A stretch of 64,000 nt of DNA from Cetobacterium somerae ATCC BAA-474 (lineage in GTDB: Bacteria; Fusobacteriota; Fusobacteriia; Fusobacteriales; Fusobacteriaceae), in NCBI RefSeq assembly GCF_000479045.1, contig NZ_KI518180.1, forward strand, positions 1 to 64,000, read 5' to 3'. This document shows, piece after piece, positions 1-8,050 of this stretch. Numbering within the stretch: position 1 is the first letter of the stretch; each line of letters begins with the position of its first letter. The translations under genes and the position numbers were made by a program. The notes under the pieces are model-generated. The model saw nothing but the letters and a program-made list of their open reading frames with translations. It was not told where the DNA came from and searched no databases.

Positions 1-33
1 CATTTTAAAATTTTTTTTAAATTTTTTTTTTTA

Positions 34-146
34 ATCATTGTTTTTTTGACACTTTCCTAGAAATATATATATACTCAAATTAAATTTAAATAAAAATCTA
101 ATATGTTTACTAAATATATCGAGGAAAGTGTCTAAAAAACAATGAT
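34..146. repeat. long-range inverted repeat ahead of the ROK gene
   Basis: Bases 34-58 and 122-146 are inverted copies of each other, matching at 24 of 25 positions, with a 63-bp AT-rich spacer. The arms contain ATCATTG, a T-run and GACACTTTCCT. The window begins just upstream, so the full extent is unknown. It could be a miniature mobile element, a pair of terminal repeats, or a regulatory structure. There is no transposase nearby, so its nature is unresolved. Confidence 0.6.
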
Positions 147-179
147 TTATCTAAAAAAAATTTTTAAATGTTTACTAAA
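104..179 (+). promoter_or_regulatory. repeated TGTTTACTAAA boxes, candidate ROK operator
   Basis: The 11-mer TGTTTACTAAA occurs at 104-114 and again at 169-179, 65 bp apart, upstream of the ROK repressor. The core TTTACTAAA is a near-perfect palindrome. ROK repressors usually bind symmetric AT-rich sites in front of the operon they control, so this is a reasonable operator candidate. In a genome this AT-rich, chance is a real alternative. Confidence 0.35.
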
Positions 180-263
180 AATATAAAAATGAGTTAAAAT
201 TGAAGAAAATGATATTTACTTAAACAGAATAAAAAAATATACTTAAGATGTAGAGGGGATGAA

Positions 264-1379
264 ATGAACTTAAATAAGAAAAAAATATTGACAACAATAT
301 ATGAAAATGGACCTAAAAGTAGAAAAGAACTTTCAGATATTTTGGGAATATCAAAAACTATAATTGGAAGATACATCAAACAATTTATAGAAGAAAATAT
401 TTTAATTGAGGAAAAAGAAACTTTAAAAGGATTAGTTGGAAAACCTCAAATAAAATTAAATTTCAAAAAAGATTTTGGAAGAGTGCTTGGAATTCATTTA
501 AGTGACAAAGAGATAAGAGGAGGTGTAGGAAATCCATTAGGTGAATTATTAGAGTTTGATTCAATAAATTTAGAAAAATTATCAGGGGAATTAGTTTTAG
601 AAAAATTATTAAAATTAATTAAAAAATTTATAACAAATTATAAAATAGAAGTTATAGCATTAGGTATGAATGGAGTTGTAGATAGTAAGAATGGAGTATC
701 TATTTTATCAGTTTATTATAATTGGAAAAATATTCAATTAAAAAAAATATTAGAAACAGAATTTAATATACCTGTAATTTTAGAGAACGGAACAAATTTA
801 ATGGCTCTCAGAGAAAAAAGAAATGGTTTAGGAAAAAAATTTAAAAATTTTATAGTTTTTAATATAGATGAAGGAGTTGGTGCAGGAATTATTGTGGAAG
901 AAAAGTTATACAGTGGAACAAAATTTGAAGCTGGTGAAATTGGTCACGCACCATATGATTATTCTGAAGATGCACCAATATGTAGTTGTGGGAATAAAGG
1001 ATGTTTAGAAACATATCTTGCTAATTGGCGGGTAGTAGAAAGAGTTTATAAAGAAAAAGGAATGGTTCTTGTATATGAAGAAATAATACATAGAGCTAAT
1101 AAAGGAGAAACGTATTTTTATAAACTAATACTTTCTTTGGTAAAAGCAATATCTCATGGAATTTTATGGACTGAGTATTTATTAAATCCAGAAGGGATAA
1201 TAATAACGGGGAAAATAACAGAGTGTAAAGATTTTTTTTGGAAAGAGGTTCAAAGAGTATTGAATAATAATCTTTTAAATAAAGATAAAAAAATCTGTTT
1301 ATTAAAATCAAGATATGAAAAAAACTCTATTTTAGAAGGGGCAATTTTTTTTGGATTAGATTATTATTTTAATAAGTAG
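264..1379 (+). CDS. ROK-family transcriptional repressor
   Basis: The protein has 371 residues. A winged helix-turn-helix fills about residues 5-60 and a ROK sugar-binding domain fills the rest. The ROK zinc-binding signature CxCGxxGC is intact at C240/C242/C247 with H228 in the GEIGH motif. The kinase motif NDAN is replaced by NGTN near residue 175, so the catalytic aspartate is lost, as expected of an XylR/NagC-type repressor rather than a kinase. The ATG at 264 follows AGAGGGGAT; the earlier ATG at 259 hits a stop at once. It sits 17 bp before the symporter gene and probably controls that gene, the small ORF and the sulfatase in response to an imported sugar. The inducer is not known. Confidence 0.85.
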   Translation: MNLNKKKILTTIYENGPKSRKELSDILGISKTIIGRYIKQFIEENILIEEKETLKGLVGKPQIKLNFKKDFGRVLGIHLSDKEIRGGVGNPLGELLEFDSINLEKLSGELVLEKLLKLIKKFITNYKIEVIALGMNGVVDSKNGVSILSVYYNWKNIQLKKILETEFNIPVILENGTNLMALREKRNGLGKKFKNFIVFNIDEGVGAGIIVEEKLYSGTKFEAGEIGHAPYDYSEDAPICSCGNKGCLETYLANWRVVERVYKEKGMVLVYEEIIHRANKGETYFYKLILSLVKAISHGILWTEYLLNPEGIIITGKITECKDFFWKEVQRVLNNNLLNKDKKICLLKSRYEKNSILEGAIFFGLDYYFNK

Positions 1380-1396
1380 ATAAATAGAAGGAGGGT

Positions 1397-2896
1397 ATGA
1401 TGACAAATTTTAATTGGTTTCTTGATGGAGGATTGGTTGGGTTTTATATTCTACTAAGTTTAATTGTGGGGATTTTTATTAAAAAATATGTTAGAAATGT
1501 TAATGATTTCTTAGTTGCAGGAAGAAGTGTTGATTTACATGTGGGGATGGCATCACTAGCAGCAACAGAATTTGGAATAATAACATGTATGGCAGCAAGT
1601 CAATTAGGATATCGTTATGGATTTGCTGGAGCAACTGTAGGAATAATAATGACAATAGTTATGTTTATTGTAGGAAAAACAGGATTTTGTATTGAACCTC
1701 TTAGAAAAGCAGGTGTTGTGACAATTCCAGAATTTTTTGAAAAAAAATTTGGAAGTAGAGTTAGATGGGCTTCTGGAGTTGTAATTGTTTTAGGTGGACT
1801 TTTGAATATGGGAGTATTTTTGAGAACAGGAGGAGAATTTTTAGTTTATGTAGCAGGATTAAATCCAAAATATTTAGAAATAACAATGACAGTTTTATTG
1901 ATAATTGTAGCTTTGTATACTATATTAGGTGGAATGTTATCGGTATTAGTAACAGATTATATGCAGTTCTTACTTATGAGTATTGGACTTATTTTAACTA
2001 CATTTACAGTATTTATAAAAGTTGGATGGAATAAACTATTTGATACAGTTATAACGCAATATGGTGCAGGAGGAATAAATCCATTTGTACATCCTAAACT
2101 AGGTTGGCAATATGTTTTATATACAACATTAGTATTAACAGCAACAGTTTTAACTTGGCAAACAATGGTTTCTAGAGTTCTTTCAGCTAAAGATGAAAAA
2201 GTTGCTAAAAAAATGTATACTAAAACAAGTATATTTTATATTGTAAGATCATTGATTCCAGTGCTTTGGGGTGTTACAGCGTTAGTTTTAGTAAAGTTAG
2301 ATGCTGTAGGAGGAAATCCGTTATACGCAATGCCAAAAATGTTATCAGTTTTACTACCAAGTGGAATAATTGGACTTTTAGTAGCAGCAATGCTTGCAGC
2401 TGATATGTCAACAGATTCATCATATCTTTTAGGATGGGCAAGTGTAATATATAATGATATTTTAGTAATATTTCATAAAAATTCTTGGTCAGAAAAAAGA
2501 GCTATATTTATAAATAGAATTTTAATAGGAATAATAGGTGTATTTCTTTTATTATATGGATTATGGTATCCATTAAAATCAGATTTATGGATTTATATGA
2601 CATTAACAGCAACAATTTATTCAGTGAGTGTATCAACTCTTCTAATAGCAGCTTGTTATTGGGAAAAGGCTAATGATTGGGGAGCTTTTGCAACAATAAT
2701 AGTTGGTGCTTTAATACCAGGTGGTTTTTTAGTTGCTCAGCAAATACCAACTCTTAGCCCAATAACTGATGCAATAGGACCATATTATTCAGGGATAGCA
2801 TCATTTATTTTTGCTTGGATTGCCATGGTGGTTGGTTCTCTTTTAAAAATATCAATTAAAGAAAAAGACAGAGTTTTAGAGGAGGAGATAGCATGA
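1397..2896 (+). CDS. sodium:solute symporter (SSS family)
   Basis: This 499-residue polytopic membrane protein has the length and roughly 13-helix pattern of the SSS family, including the early DFLVAGRS motif and the GGMLSVLVTDYMQ stretch typical of these carriers. It should bring a small organic solute into the cell with sodium. An AGGAGGG ribosome site precedes ATG 1397. Its stop overlaps the start of a 48-residue membrane ORF (ATGA), and a cytoplasmic sulfatase follows, so a sulfated or sulfate-ester substrate is plausible. The substrate cannot be read from the sequence. Confidence 0.85.
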   Translation: MMTNFNWFLDGGLVGFYILLSLIVGIFIKKYVRNVNDFLVAGRSVDLHVGMASLAATEFGIITCMAASQLGYRYGFAGATVGIIMTIVMFIVGKTGFCIEPLRKAGVVTIPEFFEKKFGSRVRWASGVVIVLGGLLNMGVFLRTGGEFLVYVAGLNPKYLEITMTVLLIIVALYTILGGMLSVLVTDYMQFLLMSIGLILTTFTVFIKVGWNKLFDTVITQYGAGGINPFVHPKLGWQYVLYTTLVLTATVLTWQTMVSRVLSAKDEKVAKKMYTKTSIFYIVRSLIPVLWGVTALVLVKLDAVGGNPLYAMPKMLSVLLPSGIIGLLVAAMLAADMSTDSSYLLGWASVIYNDILVIFHKNSWSEKRAIFINRILIGIIGVFLLLYGLWYPLKSDLWIYMTLTATIYSVSVSTLLIAACYWEKANDWGAFATIIVGALIPGGFLVAQQIPTLSPITDAIGPYYSGIASFIFAWIAMVVGSLLKISIKEKDRVLEEEIA

Positions 2897-3039
2897 CAAA
2901 TATTTTAGTTGGATTTTGGAAATTTTTAATATGCTTTGGATTAGTTTGGTATGTTGTGACAATAGGGATTGTAGGGGTGAAAGGGTTTAAAAATATAAAA
3001 ACTATGCTGGGAGGAATAAATGCTAGAGAAGAAAAATAA
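2893..3039 (+). CDS. small single-helix membrane protein, probable symporter partner
   Basis: This is a 48-residue ORF with start and stop overlapping both neighbours: its ATG overlaps the symporter stop, and its last 20 bases overlap the sulfatase start. A GAGGAGGAGATA ribosome site lies directly upstream. One hydrophobic segment (about residues 4-29) is followed by a basic tail. Several SSS transporters are known to have a tiny membrane partner encoded next to them, and this fits that pattern by position and topology. No functional motif is visible, so the role is inferred. Confidence 0.65.
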   Translation: MTNILVGFWKFLICFGLVWYVVTIGIVGVKGFKNIKTMLGGINAREEK

Positions 3040-4504
3040 TGTTATTTTTGTTATAGCAGATGATTTAGGTTATTGGGCTTTGGGAAGTTATGGAAATAAA
3101 GATGCAATAACTCCAAATTTAGATAGATTGGCTCATGAAGGAAAGAAATTTGAGAATTTTTTCTGTGCATCTCCAGTGTGTTCACCTGCAAGAGCATCTA
3201 TATTTACAGGAAGAATTCCATCTCAACATGGAATATTAGATTGGTTAGATGAATGGGAGAATGGAACAACAACAGAGGAATACTTAAAAGGACAAAATAC
3301 ATTTGTAGATATTTTATCTAAAAATAATTATACTTGTTGTATGAGTGGAAAATGGCATATGGGAGCTGCAGAAAAACCTCAAAATGGATTTAAGTATTGG
3401 TATTCTCACCAAAAAGGAGGAGGCCCCTACTATAATGCTCCAATGTATAAAGATGGAGAGTTAGTTTATGAAGAGGAGTATATAACTGATAAAATAACAG
3501 ATTATGCACTTGAATTTTTAGAAAAACATTCAAATGATAAAAATCCATTTTTTCTGAGTTTAAATTATACAGCTCCTCATTCGCCATGGAATTCTAAAAA
3601 TCATCCAAAAGAGTTATTAGATTTATATGAAAACTGTGAATTTTTATCTTGTCCACGAGAGACGTATCACCCTTGGAAAATAGCTGAAACTTTTGAAGGA
3701 AATGAAGAAGAGAGAAAAGATGTTTTAAAAGGATATTTTGCATCATTGACTTCAATGGATTTAAATATAGGTAGAGTTTTAAAATTTTTAGAAGATAAAA
3801 AAATATTAGAAGATACACTGGTAATCTTCACAAGTGATAATGGAATGAATATGGGACATCATGGAATTTTTGGTAAAGGAAATGGAACAAGTCCATTGAA
3901 TATGTACGATACATCAGTAAAAATACCATTTATAATGTATAAAAAAGGAGAATTTATTCCAGAAGTTGTAGATAAATTGTTAAGTCATTATGATATAAGA
4001 CATACAATATTGGAATATTTAAAATTAGATGATCATTTAGATAAAAATATAAAATATCCAGGAAAAAGTTTTAAAAATATATTAGAAAATAAAAATACTG
4101 AAGAAACAGGCCATATTGTTATATATGACGAATATGGTCCAACACGAATGATAAGAAATGATAGATTTAAATATGTACATAGATATCCTGATGGTCCATA
4201 TGAATTTTACGATTTACAGAAAGATCCCGATGAAAAAATAAATGCAATAGATAATAGAGAATACTCAGAGATTTTAAAAGAGATGAGATATGAACTTTTA
4301 AGCTGGTATTCTCAACATGTAAATCCAGAAATAGATGGAGCTACATTACCTGTATATGGTGGTGGTCAAAAAAAACTTGCAGGAAAATGGGGAAAATATG
4401 ATAAAGATGCTTTTGGAAGATATAGTTCTAAGTATATCTTTACAAGTGATGATGAGTTAAGAGAAAAAGTAATTGAGATAAAATTAGAAAGTAAAATACA
4501 ATAG
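3020..4504 (+). CDS. cytoplasmic sulfatase (type I, formylglycine-dependent)
   Basis: The 494-residue protein is a type I sulfatase. The metal-binding DD pair is at residues 14-15 and the formylglycine motif CSPAR is at 54-58 (C54 would be oxidised), followed by ASIFTGR. A later DNG/GHHG stretch matches the second metal-binding half. There is no signal peptide, so it acts in the cytoplasm on a substrate already imported, probably by the adjacent symporter. The Cys-type motif in an anaerobe needs an anSME radical-SAM activating enzyme, which is not in this window. The start at 3020 follows GGGAGGAAT and overlaps the preceding small ORF. Its natural sulfate ester is unknown; host-glycan sugars are a guess. 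Confidence 0.88.
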   Translation: MLEKKNNVIFVIADDLGYWALGSYGNKDAITPNLDRLAHEGKKFENFFCASPVCSPARASIFTGRIPSQHGILDWLDEWENGTTTEEYLKGQNTFVDILSKNNYTCCMSGKWHMGAAEKPQNGFKYWYSHQKGGGPYYNAPMYKDGELVYEEEYITDKITDYALEFLEKHSNDKNPFFLSLNYTAPHSPWNSKNHPKELLDLYENCEFLSCPRETYHPWKIAETFEGNEEERKDVLKGYFASLTSMDLNIGRVLKFLEDKKILEDTLVIFTSDNGMNMGHHGIFGKGNGTSPLNMYDTSVKIPFIMYKKGEFIPEVVDKLLSHYDIRHTILEYLKLDDHLDKNIKYPGKSFKNILENKNTEETGHIVIYDEYGPTRMIRNDRFKYVHRYPDGPYEFYDLQKDPDEKINAIDNREYSEILKEMRYELLSWYSQHVNPEIDGATLPVYGGGQKKLAGKWGKYDKDAFGRYSSKYIFTSDDELREKVIEIKLESKIQ

Positions 4505-4506
4505 TA

Positions 4507-4540
4507 AAAAGTTGCAGGTTGTTTTCCTGCAACTTTTATT
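4507..4540. terminator. bidirectional intrinsic terminator
   Basis: The stem GTTGCAGG (4511-4518) pairs with CCTGCAAC (4526-4533), extended by A4/T4, and has T-runs on either strand. It separates the sulfatase (plus) from the convergent acetyltransferase (minus). Confidence 0.85.
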
Positions 4541-4542
4541 TT

Positions 4543-5085
4543 TTAGATTTTTGCTAAGATTAGTCCCATAGCTAAAATGTCAAAATATTCTCCATCAATT
4601 AAAGTTTCATTTATTAAAACACCCTCTATACGAAACCCAAATTTTTCATAAAGAGCAACAGCTTTTAAATTATCTTTTCGAACGGATAAACTTATTTTAG
4701 TTGTAATTTTATTATTTTTACACCAATCAATTAAATTTTTCATTAGTATTGATCCAATTCCATTATTAAAATAGTTTTGACTAATAACTATGCCTAAAAC
4801 TCCAACATGTTCACTTTTTTTTCTCTTACTTGAAGAGATAGTTCCAATGCCAACTATTTGTGAGTCGACTAGTGCAAGAATCATGATATTATTTTTTGAT
4901 TTAGAAATATCTTTGATTATTGAAGTTTGTTGTTCAACTGTCACTAAATACTCGTTTTCTCCAAAGCTTAGGTAAGTTGTTTCTTTTCCAACTCTTTTGT
5001 AAAAATCTATAATTTCTTTAGCATCACTTGCTTCAGCTAATTTTAAAGTTACAAAATTGCTATTTTTATCTTTATAAATATTCAT
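4543..5085 (-). CDS. GNAT-family N-acetyltransferase
   Basis: This 180-residue protein has the usual GNAT length and layout. The central beta-strand is followed by the acetyl-CoA loop NNGIGSILM and then the C-terminal ALYEKFGFRIEG motif seen in RimI/RimJ-like and YhhY-like members. It transfers an acetyl group from acetyl-CoA to an amine; the acceptor is unknown. It is transcribed away from the transporter gene at 5100-6275 with a 14-bp gap, so the two are probably cotranscribed. No signal peptide is visible. Confidence 0.8.
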   Translation of the reverse strand: MNIYKDKNSNFVTLKLAEASDAKEIIDFYKRVGKETTYLSFGENEYLVTVEQQTSIIKDISKSKNNIMILALVDSQIVGIGTISSSKRKKSEHVGVLGIVISQNYFNNGIGSILMKNLIDWCKNNKITTKISLSVRKDNLKAVALYEKFGFRIEGVLINETLIDGEYFDILAMGLILAKI

Positions 5086-5099
5086 ATAGCACCTCTTAA

Positions 5100-6275
5100 T
5101 TATAAAAATTCAACAAAATAACCTGCTATAACAATAGAAAGTGTTGTAACAGAAGCTAAGCCACCGATTACATATGAAGGAGCAATTTTTTTCATAATAA
5201 CTTCATGTTCCTCCTCGTTTTCAGCAACTGCTGTAGCTATTTCATTAACAATTAAATATGTAGCTGGAAAACCTAAAAGTTGACTCATAGATATTCCCAT
5301 AGCTAAGTTTTTAGAACCAACTAATTTCCAAGTAGGTAAGATAAACATAATAATATATGTTGCAACGAATACTCCAATAAAAGCCACAATTAATTGCCAA
5401 CTTAAAGTCATAACTTGCTCAAGATCTATTTTAGCCAAAGATGGGATAATAGCAGCAAAAACTACCATTGTTATAAAACCAGATGATTTACCATGATCTA
5501 AAATTTTATCTGGAACTAAATTGAAATATGAAAGTGTTGCTCCAAAAGCAAGAGCCCAAATACTATTGTTAACTCCAGTAAGCTCTTGAAGAAGTATGCT
5601 TATATATCCAGCTAAAGCAGCAATAGTAAAGCAAACAAATGGAGTAAAATAGTTTTTGTTTCTATGAGCAAAACCTAACTTTTTTTGAGAATTTTGCATG
5701 TTTACATTCATTGAATCAATATTTTCAAGTTTTCCTTTACGATACTCTTTTAAAATTTCTCGAGCTTCTTTAAGTCCATAAAAAGATGCAGGTGGAGTTC
5801 CTACAAACTTTTGAACAGCATAAACTAAAGTTCCAAAAGCAGCAGCAATAGTAAACCCTTTTTCCATAGCTCCACTAACCATAATATTTGTTGCAATAAT
5901 ACCACCATTCATAATAGGAATACTAACTATAGCAGCTTCTTTTCCAATTATGGGACTAACTAAAAAAACTCCAATTAAAGCAGCAACCATAGATATAAGA
6001 GTTAAAAGAACAGTTTTCCATTCATCAATAAGTTGTTTTACATTAATCATAGTTCCCATTCCAAAAACTAATATAGGACTAGCCCATCTCCCAACTTGAC
6101 TAAGACCAGCTTTAGAAATAATATCCTCAGGTATAGTTCCAGTCATAAAAAGAACTAAAAATAACATCAAAGCCACAAAGATAGATGATACCTTTGCCTT
6201 TGTAGCTACCCCTAAGATATCCCCAATTGCAAATAAACTAACAGTAATGCAAAGCATTAAAAGCATTTCACTCAT
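5100..6275 (-). CDS. polytopic membrane transporter of uncertain specificity
   Basis: This 391-residue protein has about ten hydrophobic segments and a hydrophilic loop near residues 165-205. The pattern of inverted halves with glycine-rich stretches (NGGIIATN in the first half) resembles sodium-dependent carboxylate or glutamate carriers of the GltS or 2-hydroxycarboxylate type, but I do not recognise the exact family. The ATG follows an AGGAGGGG ribosome site. It is first in a two-gene minus-strand unit with the acetyltransferase. The 250-bp divergent region upstream also drives the lipoprotein gene at 6526. Confidence 0.5.
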   Translation of the reverse strand: MSEMLLMLCITVSLFAIGDILGVATKAKVSSIFVALMLFLVLFMTGTIPEDIISKAGLSQVGRWASPILVFGMGTMINVKQLIDEWKTVLLTLISMVAALIGVFLVSPIIGKEAAIVSIPIMNGGIIATNIMVSGAMEKGFTIAAAFGTLVYAVQKFVGTPPASFYGLKEAREILKEYRKGKLENIDSMNVNMQNSQKKLGFAHRNKNYFTPFVCFTIAALAGYISILLQELTGVNNSIWALAFGATLSYFNLVPDKILDHGKSSGFITMVVFAAIIPSLAKIDLEQVMTLSWQLIVAFIGVFVATYIIMFILPTWKLVGSKNLAMGISMSQLLGFPATYLIVNEIATAVAENEEEHEVIMKKIAPSYVIGGLASVTTLSIVIAGYFVEFL

Positions 6276-6459
6276 AAACCCCTCCTGTTGTACTAATAAA
6301 AAAGAAAATAGTTATAAATTTTTGATATTATACATGAAAAAAAAATAAAACTAAATATAAAAAATGAATAAAGTATATTTAAAAATAATATATGTATCTA
6401 TTTTAAAGACTTTAATACTATAAAAATGGATGAAAAATGTTTTTTTAAATTTATTTTTA

Positions 6460-6487
6460 TTGACAATTGTTTTTAAAGACGTATAAT
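6460..6487 (+). promoter_or_regulatory. sigma-70-type promoter of the binding-protein unit
   Basis: TTGACA (6460-6465) and TATAAT (6482-6487) are both perfect consensus boxes separated by 16 bp. They lie about 40 bp before the lipoprotein start at 6526. Confidence 0.75.
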
Positions 6488-6525
6488 GCTTCTTAATATC
6501 AAAGTTTAAAGGGGAGGTCAGTTAT

Positions 6526-8034
6526 ATGAACAAGGGATTAAAAAATTTATTAATGATTCTTTTAGTATTTATATTTGGTTCATGCGGAGAAAAAACAGAA
6601 AATAAAAAGGAAATAAAGACTCTTGTCTATACAATGGCAGTTGAGCCGATAACTTTAGATCCTTATTCTGTAACAGATGTCTATTCTCGAAGAGTTATAA
6701 AAAATGTTTTTGATACTCTTTTAGAAAGTGATGAAAACAATGAAAAAGTACCTAGTTTAGCAAAAAGTTGGAAGTATTTAGATGATAAAACTGTAGAGTT
6801 CAAATTAAATAAAGATATCAAATTTCATAATGGAGAGACTTTAACTTCTGATGATGTAAAGTATTCCTTGGAAAAAGCAAAAGAGTCTCTAAAAGTTGGG
6901 TACTATTTTGATATGATTGAAAGCATAGAAACGCCAGATTTAGAAACAGTAATAATAAAAACAAATGAGCCATCAGGAACACTTTTTACAACATTAGCTC
7001 ATGCAGCTAGTTCAATTGTAAATAAAAAAGATTATGAAAATAATAAAGATAAAAAATTTAAACCAGTGGGAACAGGGCCGTATAAATTAACAGATTGGGA
7101 AGTTGGAAGCAAATTAGTTTTAGAAAAAAATTCTGAATATTTTGGAATTGAGCCAACAATTGAAAAAGTTGAAATAAAAATAATTCCTGAGGATAATAAT
7201 AGAGTTATTGCTTTACAAACAGGTGAAGCTCAAATTGCTTTTGATTTATCTGCCTCTAGTTTGAAAAGTTTAGAAAATGAAAGAGATATTAATATCTATA
7301 CTGTTGAATCTTTGGGAACAAATTATTTAGGATTTAACACAACACATCCTAAATTAAAAGATATTAGAGTAAGACAAGCTATTGCTAAAGGGATTGATAT
7401 GGATAGTGCTATAGAAGTTCTATTTGAAGGGAAAGGTAGAAGATCAACATCTATTTTGGGACCTAAGGTTTTTGGATATAAAGAAAATACTGTTCCAAAC
7501 TATAATACTGAGGAAGCTAAAGCTCTTTTGAAAGAAGCAGGATATGATGGAAATTTAGAATTAACATTAGCAACTGGAAATGTTAACATAAGCAAACAAT
7601 TTGCAGAAATATTTCAATATCAATTGAAAGAGATTGGTATAGATTTAAAAATAGTTACTTTAGATATGGGAGCTTTATTAAAAGAAACTTCAAATCAAGA
7701 AAAATCAGAACTATTTTTCTTAGGTTGGTCTAATTCTACAGGAGATGCAGATAACGGATTTACTGCAAATTTACATACAGTAAATTATGGTATTGGAAAT
7801 AGATTTTTTTATTCTAATAAAGAGTTTGATAAATTAGTTGACTCTGGAAAAAATGAAATAGATCAAAATAAAAGATTAGCTTATTATAAAGAGGCGCAAG
7901 ATATGGTATCAAAAGATTTGCCATTTCTTCCAGTAAGTGTAATTATGTATAATTCAGGTGTAAGTAATAGAATAGAAGGGTATAAAGCAGATGCATTGGG
8001 ATATTTAAAATTTAACACATTAAAAATAAATTAA
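6526..8034 (+). CDS. ABC transporter substrate-binding lipoprotein, family 5 (peptide type)
   Basis: The 502-residue protein begins with a lipoprotein signal; the lipobox FGSC places the lipidated cysteine at residue 20. The body is an extracellular solute-binding protein family 5 domain (DppA/OppA/GsiB class), with motifs such as SLAKSW, GTGPYKL and the terminal LPFLPV stretch. It should bind a short peptide or glutathione-like ligand outside the inner membrane. No ABC permease or ATPase genes accompany it. Instead a gamma-glutamyltransferase-like gene follows after 16 bp, which suggests a gamma-glutamyl peptide ligand (inference). A consensus promoter lies upstream. Confidence 0.85.
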   Translation: MNKGLKNLLMILLVFIFGSCGEKTENKKEIKTLVYTMAVEPITLDPYSVTDVYSRRVIKNVFDTLLESDENNEKVPSLAKSWKYLDDKTVEFKLNKDIKFHNGETLTSDDVKYSLEKAKESLKVGYYFDMIESIETPDLETVIIKTNEPSGTLFTTLAHAASSIVNKKDYENNKDKKFKPVGTGPYKLTDWEVGSKLVLEKNSEYFGIEPTIEKVEIKIIPEDNNRVIALQTGEAQIAFDLSASSLKSLENERDINIYTVESLGTNYLGFNTTHPKLKDIRVRQAIAKGIDMDSAIEVLFEGKGRRSTSILGPKVFGYKENTVPNYNTEEAKALLKEAGYDGNLELTLATGNVNISKQFAEIFQYQLKEIGIDLKIVTLDMGALLKETSNQEKSELFFLGWSNSTGDADNGFTANLHTVNYGIGNRFFYSNKEFDKLVDSGKNEIDQNKRLAYYKEAQDMVSKDLPFLPVSVIMYNSGVSNRIEGYKADALGYLKFNTLKIN

Positions 8035-8050
8035 TAAAAGGGGGAGCAAA

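Noticed and set aside
34-146. Insertion sequence at the window's left end
   Set aside because: No transposase reading frame and only 113 bp between the outer ends of the arms; kept as an inverted repeat only.
1765-2034. 89-codon open frame on the plus strand inside the symporter gene
   Set aside because: Out-of-frame shadow of a well-supported membrane protein gene.
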